A stretch of DNA of 61,617 bases. Origin: Candidatus Bathyarchaeota archaeon. Its GTDB lineage: Archaea > Thermoproteota > Bathyarchaeia > Bathyarchaeales > Bathycorpusculaceae. Position numbers and translations under genes: made by a program. The notes beneath the pieces are model-generated. The model saw only the letters and a program-made list of their open reading frames with translations. It searched no databases and had not been told where the DNA came from. The stretch lies in NCBI GenBank assembly GCA_022865885.1, contig JALHSQ010000055.1, positions 1-61,617 of the forward strand, read 5' to 3'. Below are positions 9,323-17,668 of this stretch, piece after piece (position 1 is the stretch's first letter; each line of letters starts with the position of its first letter).

Positions 9323-9415
9323 ACCCAAGCAAGTGAAACCAACGCTTCAGCACACGCATATCTGATCTCGACTTTGTGCTCTGAAAAAACCTTGAACTGA
9401 AAAGGCTCGTTCGTG

Positions 9416-9808
9416 TCAGAATAGGATTTTGCTATCTATCTTGACTCTTTCGTTCTTGATCTGTACTCCCTCTTCTTTCACAAGCTTCCTTCTGGAAGCG
9501 GCTCCCCTTTTCTCTCCTCCGAACTTGCCGTCAGATCTGACAACGCGGTGGCAAGGAACAATAGGGTGAAGTGGGTTCTTGTGCAGTGCATTGGCAACAG
9601 CCCGATAGGCACGTGGTTTGCCAATTTTCTCAGCGATTCTCTTGTACGTGCAGACTTTTCCCCGTGGAATCCTGAATGTTGCCACCAAGACTCTCTTTTC
9701 GAATTCCGTCTTGTCAGCCAGAAAACGGATAACGTCTTCTTCCGTTCTGATAGTAGTCTTATCCATTACTATCATTTCCATTGTTGTCTTTATCAACTGT
9801 TTGAACAT
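9416..9808 (-). CDS. ogt: O6-alkylguanine-DNA alkyltransferase (MGMT/Ogt family)
   Basis: The product is 130 residues, covering the C-terminal methyltransferase domain only. RVLVATFRIPRGKVCTYKRI opens the DNA-binding helix-turn-helix, and IVPCHRVVRSDGKFGG contains the acceptor cysteine (Cys86). The PCHRV motif with Cys shows that it is an active suicide alkyltransferase rather than an alkyltransferase-like (ATL) protein, which has Trp there. It repairs alkylated guanine by irreversible transfer to the cysteine. The short N-terminus means the usual first domain is minimal. It is a monocistronic minus-strand gene. Confidence 0.9.
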   Translation of the reverse strand: MFKQLIKTTMEMIVMDKTTIRTEEDVIRFLADKTEFEKRVLVATFRIPRGKVCTYKRIAEKIGKPRAYRAVANALHKNPLHPIVPCHRVVRSDGKFGGEKRGAASRRKLVKEEGVQIKNERVKIDSKILF

Positions 9809-10025
9809 AATATGTCTGCCGCGTTTCTTTAGAGTATCGTTTTATTGACTCGCGAAAACAGAGCGGCAACAAGAGTAACTTCAAAGCGCTCGTAACTCGA
9901 GTAGGATCAATGCATGATGCCGTGTTCGCTTCGCCACATAGCGACCAAAAAGGGAGATTCGATTAACCAAGACTTAGAGGCGCGCCTTCAAGCAATCCAC
10001 AGTCATGCATCATGCGAGTGAGGTC

Positions 10026-10673
10026 TCACTTCTTGAGCTCTCGGATTGCATCGATTACTTGCGCAAAATCTGTTATGGCTTTGTAATGGATTTCGTGGTC
10101 TTCACACAATCCTGCCAATCTCGAGTCTTCGATCGCAAAAAGATAGTCAGCTTCTTCTGCCGCAGCATAGTCTCCCGAGCCGTCGCCCACGAAGAGTACC
10201 TTTTTGGATTCATTTTTGCAGCGTCTCACTAGATCCTGCTTGAAGTTGGCTGACGTTTTGTCGAACAGCATCGGGAAAGTGAATTCTATACCTTTAGTGC
10301 TGAGTTTGGTTTTCGCCATGTAGATCTCTACAAGTTTTTGCCAATTATTGAGCTCAAGGAAATGCTCTATCACGAAATCCAACCCGGCACTCACTATTGT
10401 GGTAGGAACAAGATTCTTCCTGCAATACTCCGCCAGTTCTCCGAAGTTTGGCCGAAGCGTGACAACATCTGCCAGTTCGTCTAGTATCCGTTTCTTCGAA
10501 GATCTTACCAACGAGAACTGCCTCCTCAAGCATTCTTCGAGCGTGATTTTGCCGCTTTCAAATTGCGCATTGAACACTTGCCAGTCTCCTTGTGCGAATC
10601 TAGCAAGGACAAACTCGGCCGTATCTATTCTCGTTATTGTTCCGTCAAAGTCGCTAAGCACTACAAGATTCAT
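10026..10673 (-). CDS. HAD-family phosphatase (MtnX/phosphoserine-phosphatase-like)
   Basis: The product is 215 residues from ATG 10673, chosen because GGTGG lies 8 bases upstream. HAD motif I is LSDFDGTITR near the N-terminus, motif II is TIVSAGLD, and motif III/IV is FVGDGSGDYAAAEEAD. The C1 cap between about residues 20 and 70 is helical, typical of subfamily IB. Similar proteins are annotated as 2-hydroxy-3-keto-5-methylthiopentenyl-1-phosphate phosphatase or phosphoserine phosphatase; substrate is not determined by the sequence. No salvage-pathway neighbour is present. Confidence 0.82.
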   Translation of the reverse strand: MNLVVLSDFDGTITRIDTAEFVLARFAQGDWQVFNAQFESGKITLEECLRRQFSLVRSSKKRILDELADVVTLRPNFGELAEYCRKNLVPTTIVSAGLDFVIEHFLELNNWQKLVEIYMAKTKLSTKGIEFTFPMLFDKTSANFKQDLVRRCKNESKKVLFVGDGSGDYAAAEEADYLFAIEDSRLAGLCEDHEIHYKAITDFAQVIDAIRELKK

Positions 10674-10806
10674 GTAGTAGTCCACCTTACAACTCGAACA
10701 GAAAAAGGAGCGCTGTGTTATAGCTTTAAGCGTTCAATCTGTCTTGAATGCATTCTCCATAGTCGGTTTACGTTCTCTGTAGGAAAATGACTACTGTGGT
10801 TTTGCA

Positions 10807-11472
10807 TCAAAACTGTTTCCTATTAAACGCGTAAATGGCAAGAATCAGCAAGACAACAGATGTAACTGTTCCTGCACATATCGTGAACAACAAGGGGTTG
10901 TCGATGTTCAAAATGCTCGGCAAGATCGGTATAACTGAGATTTGGTTTCCTCCATATATAACCAGGACTACTCCAACGAGGATGGAAGGAGAAACTACCC
11001 CAATCAATATACCCGCAGCGCTTGAAATAGCCATCATGGACAGACTGATGGTTAATGATTGAACGGTGTCGCTTAAGACGGCCTCAGGCAGTCTTCCTAA
11101 AGCAAAATAGTCGGCGGCGATTCCCATGGCGATTGCCAGAAAGCTCGCGACGGTAACACAGGAGTAGACGGCGAGAAACTTGGCTATGATTATATGTCGT
11201 CTCTTGAGAGGTCTTATCAGGAACAATTCGTAGACATGTCTATTCTTCTCGTTGATAATAGATACGACAAGCATCACCGATGCAAGAGTGCCTGCTAGAC
11301 TTGACACGACAATCGCTGAGATAGCTGTAAATGGAACTGTCTGTCCCGTGTTGGAATACAAGAAATGCATTAGGACAGTAATCAACGGAAGCCCAATCCA
11401 CAGAAAGATCATAACCTTAGACTTGTAGAATCCCCGCAGTTCGTCAATGAAAAGTAGCTGAAGGAAATTCAT
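10807..11472 (-). CDS. ABC-2 type transporter permease
   Basis: The product is 221 residues with about six hydrophobic segments. The N-terminal amphipathic region (LLFIDELRGFYKSK) and the EKNRHVYELFLIRPLKRR cytoplasmic loop after helix 2 are typical of ABC-2 permeases, where the loop contacts the ATPase. Its ATG overlaps the stop of the ATPase gene by four bases, so the pair is one operon and one transporter. Substrate is unknown; the class usually exports lipids, glycans, peptides or drugs. Confidence 0.88.
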   Translation of the reverse strand: MNFLQLLFIDELRGFYKSKVMIFLWIGLPLITVLMHFLYSNTGQTVPFTAISAIVVSSLAGTLASVMLVVSIINEKNRHVYELFLIRPLKRRHIIIAKFLAVYSCVTVASFLAIAMGIAADYFALGRLPEAVLSDTVQSLTISLSMMAISSAAGILIGVVSPSILVGVVLVIYGGNQISVIPILPSILNIDNPLLFTICAGTVTSVVLLILAIYAFNRKQF

Positions 11473-12458
11473 GAGCTCTCGTCTCCTTCCACATACTTAA
11501 GGTACACTTCATCTAACGTGGGAGACGACGGAATCACACTGCGGATGCGGTTGCCCGACTTGATCAAGCCCTGAATAACACTGTGAATGGTCTCATCTGC
11601 GTCTGCTTCGCCGTCAAGATGCACTACAAGCTTGCCCTTGGAAGGTTGTTCCAAATTACTGACTCCCTCAACCGATTTTAGCCCTTGCCATTTCCCGCTA
11701 TCATGAGACAACACTATTTCCACGGCATTTCTCGCGGGTAACTGTGACTTCAACTCATCTAGTGTGCCGACTTGCTTGAGGCGCCCTCGACTCAATATTC
11801 CGATTCTGGTGGCAACATCCTGAACGTCGCTCAATATGTGTGAAGAGAAGAAAATTGTGGTTCCATCTTTCCCGAGTTTCGTGATAATCTGCTTAAGCTG
11901 ATAGCGGCTAGCCGGATCTAATCCTGCCAGTGGTTCATCTAGGACCAGAAGCCTTGGATTGTGCAGAAGTGCTTGAGCCAATCCGACCTTCTGAATTGTG
12001 CCACCTGACAGCTGAACTATCTTTTTATGGCGCACGCCAAGTAGGCCCAAAACGCCCAAAATGTCAGTAATGCGGCTGTTGACTTCACGCTCACCCAGCC
12101 CTGAAAGTCTTCCCAAAGTTCTCAATGCATTATCCACCGTGCGCCATTCCTGAAAAGCGACGGTTTGCGGTAGATATCCCAGTAGTCTATGCACTTGGTC
12201 CTTCTGGGTGGGCATTCGATAGCCCCCGACGTATACCTCTCCTTGGAAATCACTTAGGAGACCTATCAGGATTTTCATGGTGGTTGTTTTTCCAGCGCCG
12301 TTGGGGCCGATGTATCCGAAGACTTCTCCTTCTCGAACCCGGAGGGATATATTGTCGAGAGCAAGCAAATTACCATAGCTCTTGGATACGCGATTCAGTG
12401 TTACGAATGCACTGTTGATGTTTGAATTCTTCAACGTAGGTGGACCCACAGACGCCAT
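11469..12458 (-). CDS. ABC transporter ATP-binding protein (ABC-2 exporter type)
   Basis: The product is 329 residues. Walker A GPNGAGKTT is at about 51-59, the Q-loop in GYLPQ, the signature LSGGTIQKVGLAQAL at about 150-164, Walker B LLVLDEP at about 170-176 and the switch His in SSHILSDV. A roughly 90-residue C-terminal extension follows the ATPase core, as in DrrA/NatA-like exporters. The signature reads LSGGTIQKV where LSGGMKQRL is usual, still functional in kind. It is translated first in a two-gene unit with the permease. Confidence 0.93.
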   Translation of the reverse strand: MASVGPPTLKNSNINSAFVTLNRVSKSYGNLLALDNISLRVREGEVFGYIGPNGAGKTTTMKILIGLLSDFQGEVYVGGYRMPTQKDQVHRLLGYLPQTVAFQEWRTVDNALRTLGRLSGLGEREVNSRITDILGVLGLLGVRHKKIVQLSGGTIQKVGLAQALLHNPRLLVLDEPLAGLDPASRYQLKQIITKLGKDGTTIFFSSHILSDVQDVATRIGILSRGRLKQVGTLDELKSQLPARNAVEIVLSHDSGKWQGLKSVEGVSNLEQPSKGKLVVHLDGEADADETIHSVIQGLIKSGNRIRSVIPSSPTLDEVYLKYVEGDESS

Positions 12459-12489
12459 TTTCGCTATTCCATCGCTTAAACGTTATCTT

Positions 12490-12753
12490 TTACAGAAGCT
12501 TCCTAATACCTAGCTGCCGCGCGAGCGGAATTTGCTCTCCCTTGTATCCTGAAGGATATTCGGGCAAAACGGAAGTCACTTTCCTTTGCCGCCTTAGTGC
12601 GCGTGCTACCATTTTCAACAACTCTAGCGCGCGCTCCAGGGTTAGGTTTTGGCTGGCGTTCGTATCTAGCCAGTTTTTGCGCGTCTGCGTGAAAATGGCG
12701 CATGCTTCTATCTTGCATAATTCGCGTTGGGCAAGAATGCTCTTTCTGCATCT
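12490..12753 (-). other. Protein-like open frame after the stop of the winged-helix RecA-like gene
   Basis: Directly after the TAA of the 12754-13758 gene the same frame stays open for 87 codons to a second TAA at 12490-12492. The translation looks like protein: SILAQRELCKIEACAIF, then NLTLERALELLKMVARALRR and YPSGYKGEQIPLARQLGI. No ATG, GTG or TTG lies near its start. An ATG at 12751 is one base out of frame, so it may be a separate small gene with a frameshift near 12740, or a former C-terminal extension of the preceding gene. I do not recognise the family. Confidence 0.4.
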
Positions 12754-13758
12754 TTAGCTCGTACCTTGTTTTCGTAGACTGTCCTTTCCCAGAACGATGG
12801 GGTTTTCTTGATAGGTCTGTCCAAGCATTCTCCTTATTCTGAGATACTTTGCACTATCCTCTCCAGATCCTTTTTCATATATGTCTAGTTCTCCATCAAA
12901 GAGTCCAAGTACTGCTTGAACTTCCTCAGATGGATGCATGTATGGATTCATCACTGCCAGAGTCGTGAACTCCTTTGCTTTTAGTTCCTGAATCACTCCT
13001 GATAGCCATCTTCTGGTATTGACTGCATGGTGTTGCAATAAAATGTCTGAAACTATGTCAAGGCAGACTCTTCCATGGCGCCCAGGTGAAGTGTTTAGTG
13101 AACGTAGAGCCGAGTCTAGAGCGATATTGACTTCTGTAAGATTCTCCAGACCTTTGAGTTTGAAAACGGTTGAAGAGCCTTTAAATACTTCACCTGCTTG
13201 GGGGCTGCAGACAAAGAGGTAGAAGTTTAGCAGGAATTCCTTCGTCAGCATTGTGGCTTTCGATATATCTGCTGTAACGTAGAATACAACTTGGTCATCG
13301 CTGATGCCTGAATGTAGGAATCTCTTGACTAGTAGATCCTTTTCGTCGCAAGAGGGTGAAGTGAGAATGACCGCGTAGTTTTCAGGTATCCCGCCAAATA
13401 GCACAGAGTCAAGATCCGGAACCCCAGTTTTGACACGTCCGGGCAGAGCAATTGGCGAAGGTTTTGGTCTCTCCACGATGACTGGTTCTTCCAAGGCAGC
13501 GAAGAACTTCTTCATTCTGCGGAATGTCTCCACGTATTCCAATCCTCGCCTCGTCGCCTTGTACTTCTTGTGGTCCCCCACGTCTACTTCCCGGATGAAT
13601 CCGTGAGAAACCAGCAATTGCAGGAAGGTCTTAGCTCTGTCAACTGGCAAGTTCGCACCATATGAAACCTTTGTCAGAAGACACAGGTCTTTCTTAGCCA
13701 CGGTTTCAACTATGTCAGCATAAATGTCGTACTTTGCTCTTCTCCGGTCATCGTACAA
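12754..13758 (-). CDS. Winged-helix protein fused to a Walker-A-less RecA/KaiC-like domain
   Basis: The product is 334 residues. Residues about 8-85 form a winged helix-turn-helix (DIYADIVETVAKKD, then DRAKTFLQLLVSHGFI and KYKATRRGLEYVE), a layout common in archaeal DNA-binding proteins. Residues about 108-315 match a KaiC/RecA fold: TGVPDLDSVLFGGIPENYAV aligns with the strand before the P-loop, but the loop itself reads LTSPSCDEKDLL instead of GxxGxGKT. A Walker B-like strand RVCLDIVSDILLQHHAV is kept. ATP binding in the usual way is unlikely. Two paralogues of this domain lie at 16362-17627 and 18914-22915. A regulator with a sensory RecA-like domain is my inference. Confidence 0.85.
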   Translation of the reverse strand: MYDDRRRAKYDIYADIVETVAKKDLCLLTKVSYGANLPVDRAKTFLQLLVSHGFIREVDVGDHKKYKATRRGLEYVETFRRMKKFFAALEEPVIVERPKPSPIALPGRVKTGVPDLDSVLFGGIPENYAVILTSPSCDEKDLLVKRFLHSGISDDQVVFYVTADISKATMLTKEFLLNFYLFVCSPQAGEVFKGSSTVFKLKGLENLTEVNIALDSALRSLNTSPGRHGRVCLDIVSDILLQHHAVNTRRWLSGVIQELKAKEFTTLAVMNPYMHPSEEVQAVLGLFDGELDIYEKGSGEDSAKYLRIRRMLGQTYQENPIVLGKDSLRKQGTS

Positions 13759-13872
13759 GCCGCCACACTCCTGATTGCAAGCAGTTGTTTGTATAGTCCC
13801 ACTAATGCTGGTACAGGTTAGTAAATATACCCCGGGTAAAAGTGGGTGGATTCCAAGGAAAAAAGACTTGGG

Positions 13873-15099
13873 TTACACAGATTGAGGCAGGGTGTCTACT
13901 TTTTCTGGTTCTTTGGCAAGTGAAACGTTCCTGTCGATCCTCAATGATCCTGTATATTTTATCTCTCCATTAATGTGGCAACCGTATTCAATGACGAGGT
14001 CCTCACCGTAGACATTTTCTGCGTATGCGCCGCTTTTCATGAGGATCCTTCTTCCTAGAATGTTTTCAACGCGCGCGTTTTTTCCGACTATGATCTGATC
14101 CGCTTTTGTTGGTCCAGCAATCCTGCCTCGTGATCCTATTTCAACAAAACTGGCGAAGACACCTTGCGTCGTTTCTATTGAACCGCCGATTTCTATCCGT
14201 TGCTGTGCGGTAGCTTTTTTTGCTGTTAGCGTTCCGCCAACATCTATATTCCTTGCTGAAATCTCTTCCCGTGCTTCTATTCGGCCTCCTACTTCAAGAT
14301 CCTCTGACAGCACTAGTCGTCCGTCGATTTGCGCTTTGCCACCCACTTCCATTTTGAAGCCTGTTCCGGACCCTTTGATCTCCACCTTGCCTCCAACTTC
14401 AATGCTTTGGAATTCCAGTTCGCCTTCAGTTGTGAGTGAACCCCCAACATCTACGTCTCCTCCTTTGCTTTTGTCCGCAAGGCGGACGGTTCCGCCCACA
14501 TCTATCCTGTCAAATTCCAATGATTTGGTCGATTCAAAACTGCCGCCGACATCGACTTTGCAGATTCTTCCGCCCCCGACACGAGCAGTTCCCCCAACGT
14601 CGACCTCGGTTATTTTGACATCAGATTCGATCAAGACACTTCCGCCAACATCTACTCTTTCAGTTACAACTTTCCCTTTTGCTTCGAAGCTCCCTCCGAC
14701 GTCTATTTTCGTAGCATCAACCTGTCCTTTGACTCTAAGGCTTCCGCCAACATCAACCTCTTCGACATGCAAGTCTCCGTCTACGTATAATTCACGGTCG
14801 ACATCTACCCGTCTCGCGGTTAAGTTCCCGAAAACCTCCAAACGGCCATCCTCAAGGTCCACATTCTTTTCTATAGTCAAGTTGCCTCGAATGGTCACAT
14901 CATCTTCACCTTCGAAATCCGCTGCTTCAATGTTGCATTCGAAAACATTGTGTCCTTCACAATAGATCGTGCCCGATACTCTAACCTTCGGGGGTGCTCC
15001 AGTTCCTTCAACAACTGTATGCCGGCCCAACGTAAGGCTTCCTTCAATGACGTCCAGCTTTTGTTTTGCTCTTGAAGGGATTGAAATCCTTTCGCTCAT
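13873..15099 (-). CDS. Bactofilin-like beta-solenoid protein with 17-residue VDVGG repeats
   Basis: The product is 408 residues. The centre (about 110-320) carries twelve copies of a V/I-D/E-V-G-G motif spaced 17 residues apart, with single slips to 16 and 18 (for example VDVGGSLRVKGQVDATK then IDVGGSFEAKGKVVTER). Flanking parts continue the same strand-turn rhythm without the GG motif (VTIRGNLTIEKNVD; IIVGKNARVENILGRR). This is the signature of a right-handed beta-helix, and polymer-forming bactofilins are the nearest known type. There is no signal peptide, so it is probably cytoplasmic. It lies 114 bases upstream of the winged-helix RecA-like gene on the same strand. Scaffold or filament function is inference. 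Confidence 0.85.
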   Translation of the reverse strand: MSERISIPSRAKQKLDVIEGSLTLGRHTVVEGTGAPPKVRVSGTIYCEGHNVFECNIEAADFEGEDDVTIRGNLTIEKNVDLEDGRLEVFGNLTARRVDVDRELYVDGDLHVEEVDVGGSLRVKGQVDATKIDVGGSFEAKGKVVTERVDVGGSVLIESDVKITEVDVGGTARVGGGRICKVDVGGSFESTKSLEFDRIDVGGTVRLADKSKGGDVDVGGSLTTEGELEFQSIEVGGKVEIKGSGTGFKMEVGGKAQIDGRLVLSEDLEVGGRIEAREEISARNIDVGGTLTAKKATAQQRIEIGGSIETTQGVFASFVEIGSRGRIAGPTKADQIIVGKNARVENILGRRILMKSGAYAENVYGEDLVIEYGCHINGEIKYTGSLRIDRNVSLAKEPEKVDTLPQSV

Positions 15100-15510
15100 C
15101 TTCCATCACATGATAGAAGCACGCTCTGAGACTTAAAAACGAGACTCACATGTTGTGACTACAAGAGGCGACATTCAGGCGCGTCAAGGATTATTGGAGA
15201 AGGCGCGCGCGGAGAAACAGTGCCCATTGGGGGGTGAGAACGAATGTTATGTCAATTCTAGTTGTTGACCCCCCTTATCCTTTTGCACTAACCCTGCCGT
15301 CGTTTGGGGCTGCATTCTCACTCAAAAAGAGGAATTCGTAGCGGCTGTGTTTTGGGTTTTTCTCTCCGTGTTCTCCTAGTGTTGCTATTGCTGATTGTGT
15401 CTGTAGAGGTGAATTTGCACGCGCAATAATAGTGCCGCTCGAACAAGAAACCCTCCCCGATTGAACCCATGCCAAGTTTTCTAGCATATGGGAAAGTTCT
15501 ATATAGCAGT
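15100..15510. other. Divergent intergenic region, no supported gene
   Basis: About 410 bases separate the beta-solenoid gene (minus) and the KaiC-like gene (plus), so both promoters must lie here. Runs GGGGGGT at 15229-15235 and ACCCCCC at 15268-15274 could pair as a 7-bp stem with a 32-base loop. A TATA-like CTATATAG lies at 15490-15497, about 20 bases before the chosen start of the KaiC-like gene. Open frames on the minus strand have poor composition. Confidence 0.4.
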
Positions 15511-16299
15511 ATGAGAGTAGAAAACAACGAAAAGGTGATATTGGTGGAAACACGCCCCACAGGCATTCATGGACTTGACGAATTGATGAATGGTGGTTTA
15601 CCTGATGGAAGAGTTGTCCTTCTCATCGGCGGACCTGGCACTGGCAAGACCATTCTTGCTGCACAGTTTCTCTACAAAGGAATAAAAGACCACAAAGAAA
15701 ACGGCGTATTCGTCAGCCTAGATGAGAACAAGAACCACTTCTATTCAGAGATGGGAGCTTTTGGCTGGGATTTTGCAGGTGCGGAGAAGGATAGAAAATT
15801 CGCCTTCATCGATGCAACCAGAGCAACAAAAGCGAGCATGCTAAAGGAAGAAATCTACAAGGAAGAAACCCGTAGCCTCAAGGGAAAGGAATTGCCCATA
15901 GAGAAGCTGGCTAGCGAGTTGCAGAATAAAATAGCATATGTCGGCGCCAAGAGAATAGTTGTGGACACATTAACAGCACTGTTTTACCGCTTTCCTGATC
16001 CTGTCGAGAGAAGAACCGCCGTTGTTGACCTCATCGAATCACTTGCTGACCTGAACAAAACAACAATACTAACCACAGAACTTCAGCACTTAGGACTTGA
16101 ACGAAACGCTATACCAGAGGAGTATCTGGTTCACGGCGTAATAATGATGCAGACTCTCTTCTCAGGAGGCACCACGACACGCGCCTTACAGATTGAGAAG
16201 ATGCGAGGGACGAAAGTGAATCCGAACCTCGTGCCTTACACGATAGACCGCAATGGGATCGAAGTCTTCCCCAACATGCCCCTGTTCGAAGAGAAGTAG
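15511..16299 (+). CDS. KaiC-like RecA-superfamily ATPase (intact Walker A)
   Basis: The product is 262 residues from ATG 15511. An in-frame ATG at 15469 exists, but the sequence between them contains a TATA-like element and reads unlike protein. RPTGIHGLDELMNGGLPDGR is the KaiC entry strand, Walker A is GGPGTGKT at about 40-47, a catalytic Glu pair region is SLDENK, and Walker B is RIVVDTLTALF near 150. Single-domain archaeal KaiC-like proteins are thought to act as ATP-dependent switches in signalling, often with output partners encoded nearby. Here the neighbours are three proteins with a related but P-loop-less domain, which suggests a functional link. Confidence 0.9.
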   Translation: MRVENNEKVILVETRPTGIHGLDELMNGGLPDGRVVLLIGGPGTGKTILAAQFLYKGIKDHKENGVFVSLDENKNHFYSEMGAFGWDFAGAEKDRKFAFIDATRATKASMLKEEIYKEETRSLKGKELPIEKLASELQNKIAYVGAKRIVVDTLTALFYRFPDPVERRTAVVDLIESLADLNKTTILTTELQHLGLERNAIPEEYLVHGVIMMQTLFSGGTTTRALQIEKMRGTKVNPNLVPYTIDRNGIEVFPNMPLFEEK

Positions 16300-16361
16300 T
16301 AGCAGGTTGCAACCCAGCATTCTCAACACTTCTCTTTTCTAAAGCTCAAGACGAGCCTATT

Positions 16362-17627
16362 CTAGAGGTTCGGGGCTCGGGTGCAGCAGGGTAATGTGGC
16401 AGGTGTAGTCATCAACCTTGTCTTTCTAAGAGGCAGTTCGTTCTCCAAGTATCTCTGATTATGCATTCTCTTGATTCTCAAATATTTGGCTAGACTCCTC
16501 TGTTCTTCTTTTTCATATATGCTGATCTCTCCATCGAACAGGCCAAGTACAGCGTGCAGTTCTTCTGGGGCATGCATATGTGGGTTCATTACGGCCAACG
16601 TGGTGAAACCCTTAGATCTGAGCTCCGGAATCAGTGCGGTCAGCCACCTGCGAGTCTGTACCGCATGATGCTGCAAGAGAACGTCTGAAACAATGTCCAA
16701 GCAAACACGCCCGAGACCATTCTTCGACTTACCAAGCTTCCGAAAAACAGACTCAAACGCGATGTTCATTTCTGTCAGATTTTCGACTCCGCCCAATCCA
16801 AAAATGTTAGGTAAGCCATCTAGTGCTTCATCCAATTTGGAATTGCACACAAGAACACGAAAATTGGATTTGAACTCTTCAGCAAGGTTTCGGACGCTCC
16901 TGGCGTCCATCGTAACGTACAATGTTGCATTACGCTCAACCGCTCCAGCTTCTAGATATCTCCTAATCAACAGATCCCTTTCATCACAAGAATCCGAAGT
17001 CAGCATGACTGCATAGTTTTCAGGAAGTCCCCCAAGAAGCAAGTTGTCAAGATCCTTGAATCCGGTCTTAACCCGATCTGGTAGAATGGTCTCTGAAACC
17101 TCGATAGAAACCGGCTCGGGCTTACAAGACATGCTGCGACCAGTTTCAGACACAAACAGTATTCTCGGAGCAATAATGGTCGTTCCTTTTCTAGCCGCTC
17201 TTAAAGTGATGTGGACGTTCTCAATGACATGCGGATCGAGCTTCTTGCCACGCATGTCAAGAGAAGTGTTTGTTAAGAGATAGTTATCTGGACTGCTGAC
17301 CAACTCGAAACCATTTGGCACTATTCTCTCAACGCGCGTGAGCAGGACAGGCGAATTTCCCACATTTTCGAGTTCGACCATGAGATTGGCGGTTTCCATA
17401 AGTTCGAGGCTGTTCTTCTCAAGGGCGAGTCTTACGGTAACATGCGGGATGACTCTATCTCGGAGATACCTTTCAGCCTCTTCGGAGGTGGATTTCTTGT
17501 AGATTTTATTGCCCAACAGAAGTGCCCCTTCCAAACGGCCGAGTCTTTCCTTGACAAGCTTTTCAACTGCCAAGGTCAAGTCTGGACCAAGCTCCTTGCG
17601 CCTGGTCATTTCTTTTCTGTCAACCAT
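16362..17627 (-). CDS. Beta-sandwich protein fused to a Walker-A-less RecA/KaiC-like domain
   Basis: The product is 421 residues. An N-terminal helix (about 10-60) precedes a beta-sandwich of CARDB type (about 60-175: TVRLALEKNSLELMETANL, VELENVGNSPVLLTRVE). Residues about 185-400 are the degenerate RecA-like domain: TGFKDLDNLLLGGLPENYAV, then LTSDSCDERDLL in place of the P-loop (209-220), and RVCLDIVSDVLLQHHAV as the Walker B-like strand (307-323). The stretch FTTLAVMNPHMHAPEELHAV is nearly identical to the 12754-13758 protein. The last 20 residues (after RKTRL) look like random read-out. It ends 62 bases from the KaiC-like gene, convergently. Confidence 0.85.
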   Translation of the reverse strand: MVDRKEMTRRKELGPDLTLAVEKLVKERLGRLEGALLLGNKIYKKSTSEEAERYLRDRVIPHVTVRLALEKNSLELMETANLMVELENVGNSPVLLTRVERIVPNGFELVSSPDNYLLTNTSLDMRGKKLDPHVIENVHITLRAARKGTTIIAPRILFVSETGRSMSCKPEPVSIEVSETILPDRVKTGFKDLDNLLLGGLPENYAVMLTSDSCDERDLLIRRYLEAGAVERNATLYVTMDARSVRNLAEEFKSNFRVLVCNSKLDEALDGLPNIFGLGGVENLTEMNIAFESVFRKLGKSKNGLGRVCLDIVSDVLLQHHAVQTRRWLTALIPELRSKGFTTLAVMNPHMHAPEELHAVLGLFDGEISIYEKEEQRSLAKYLRIKRMHNQRYLENELPLRKTRLMTTPATLPCCTRAPNL

Positions 17628-17668
17628 GGCCGAGATACCTTCACTGTTTCATAGGCAAGTCGTGGGAA

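Noticed and set aside
14336-14965. 209-codon plus-strand frame rich in Pro-Pro-Thr-Ser
   Set aside because: It is the antisense of the repeated VDVGG gene; the repetition is forced by the real gene's repeats.
15318-15566. Minus-strand open frames upstream of the KaiC-like gene
   Set aside because: Two different frames are open with equally poor composition, typical of non-coding spacer.
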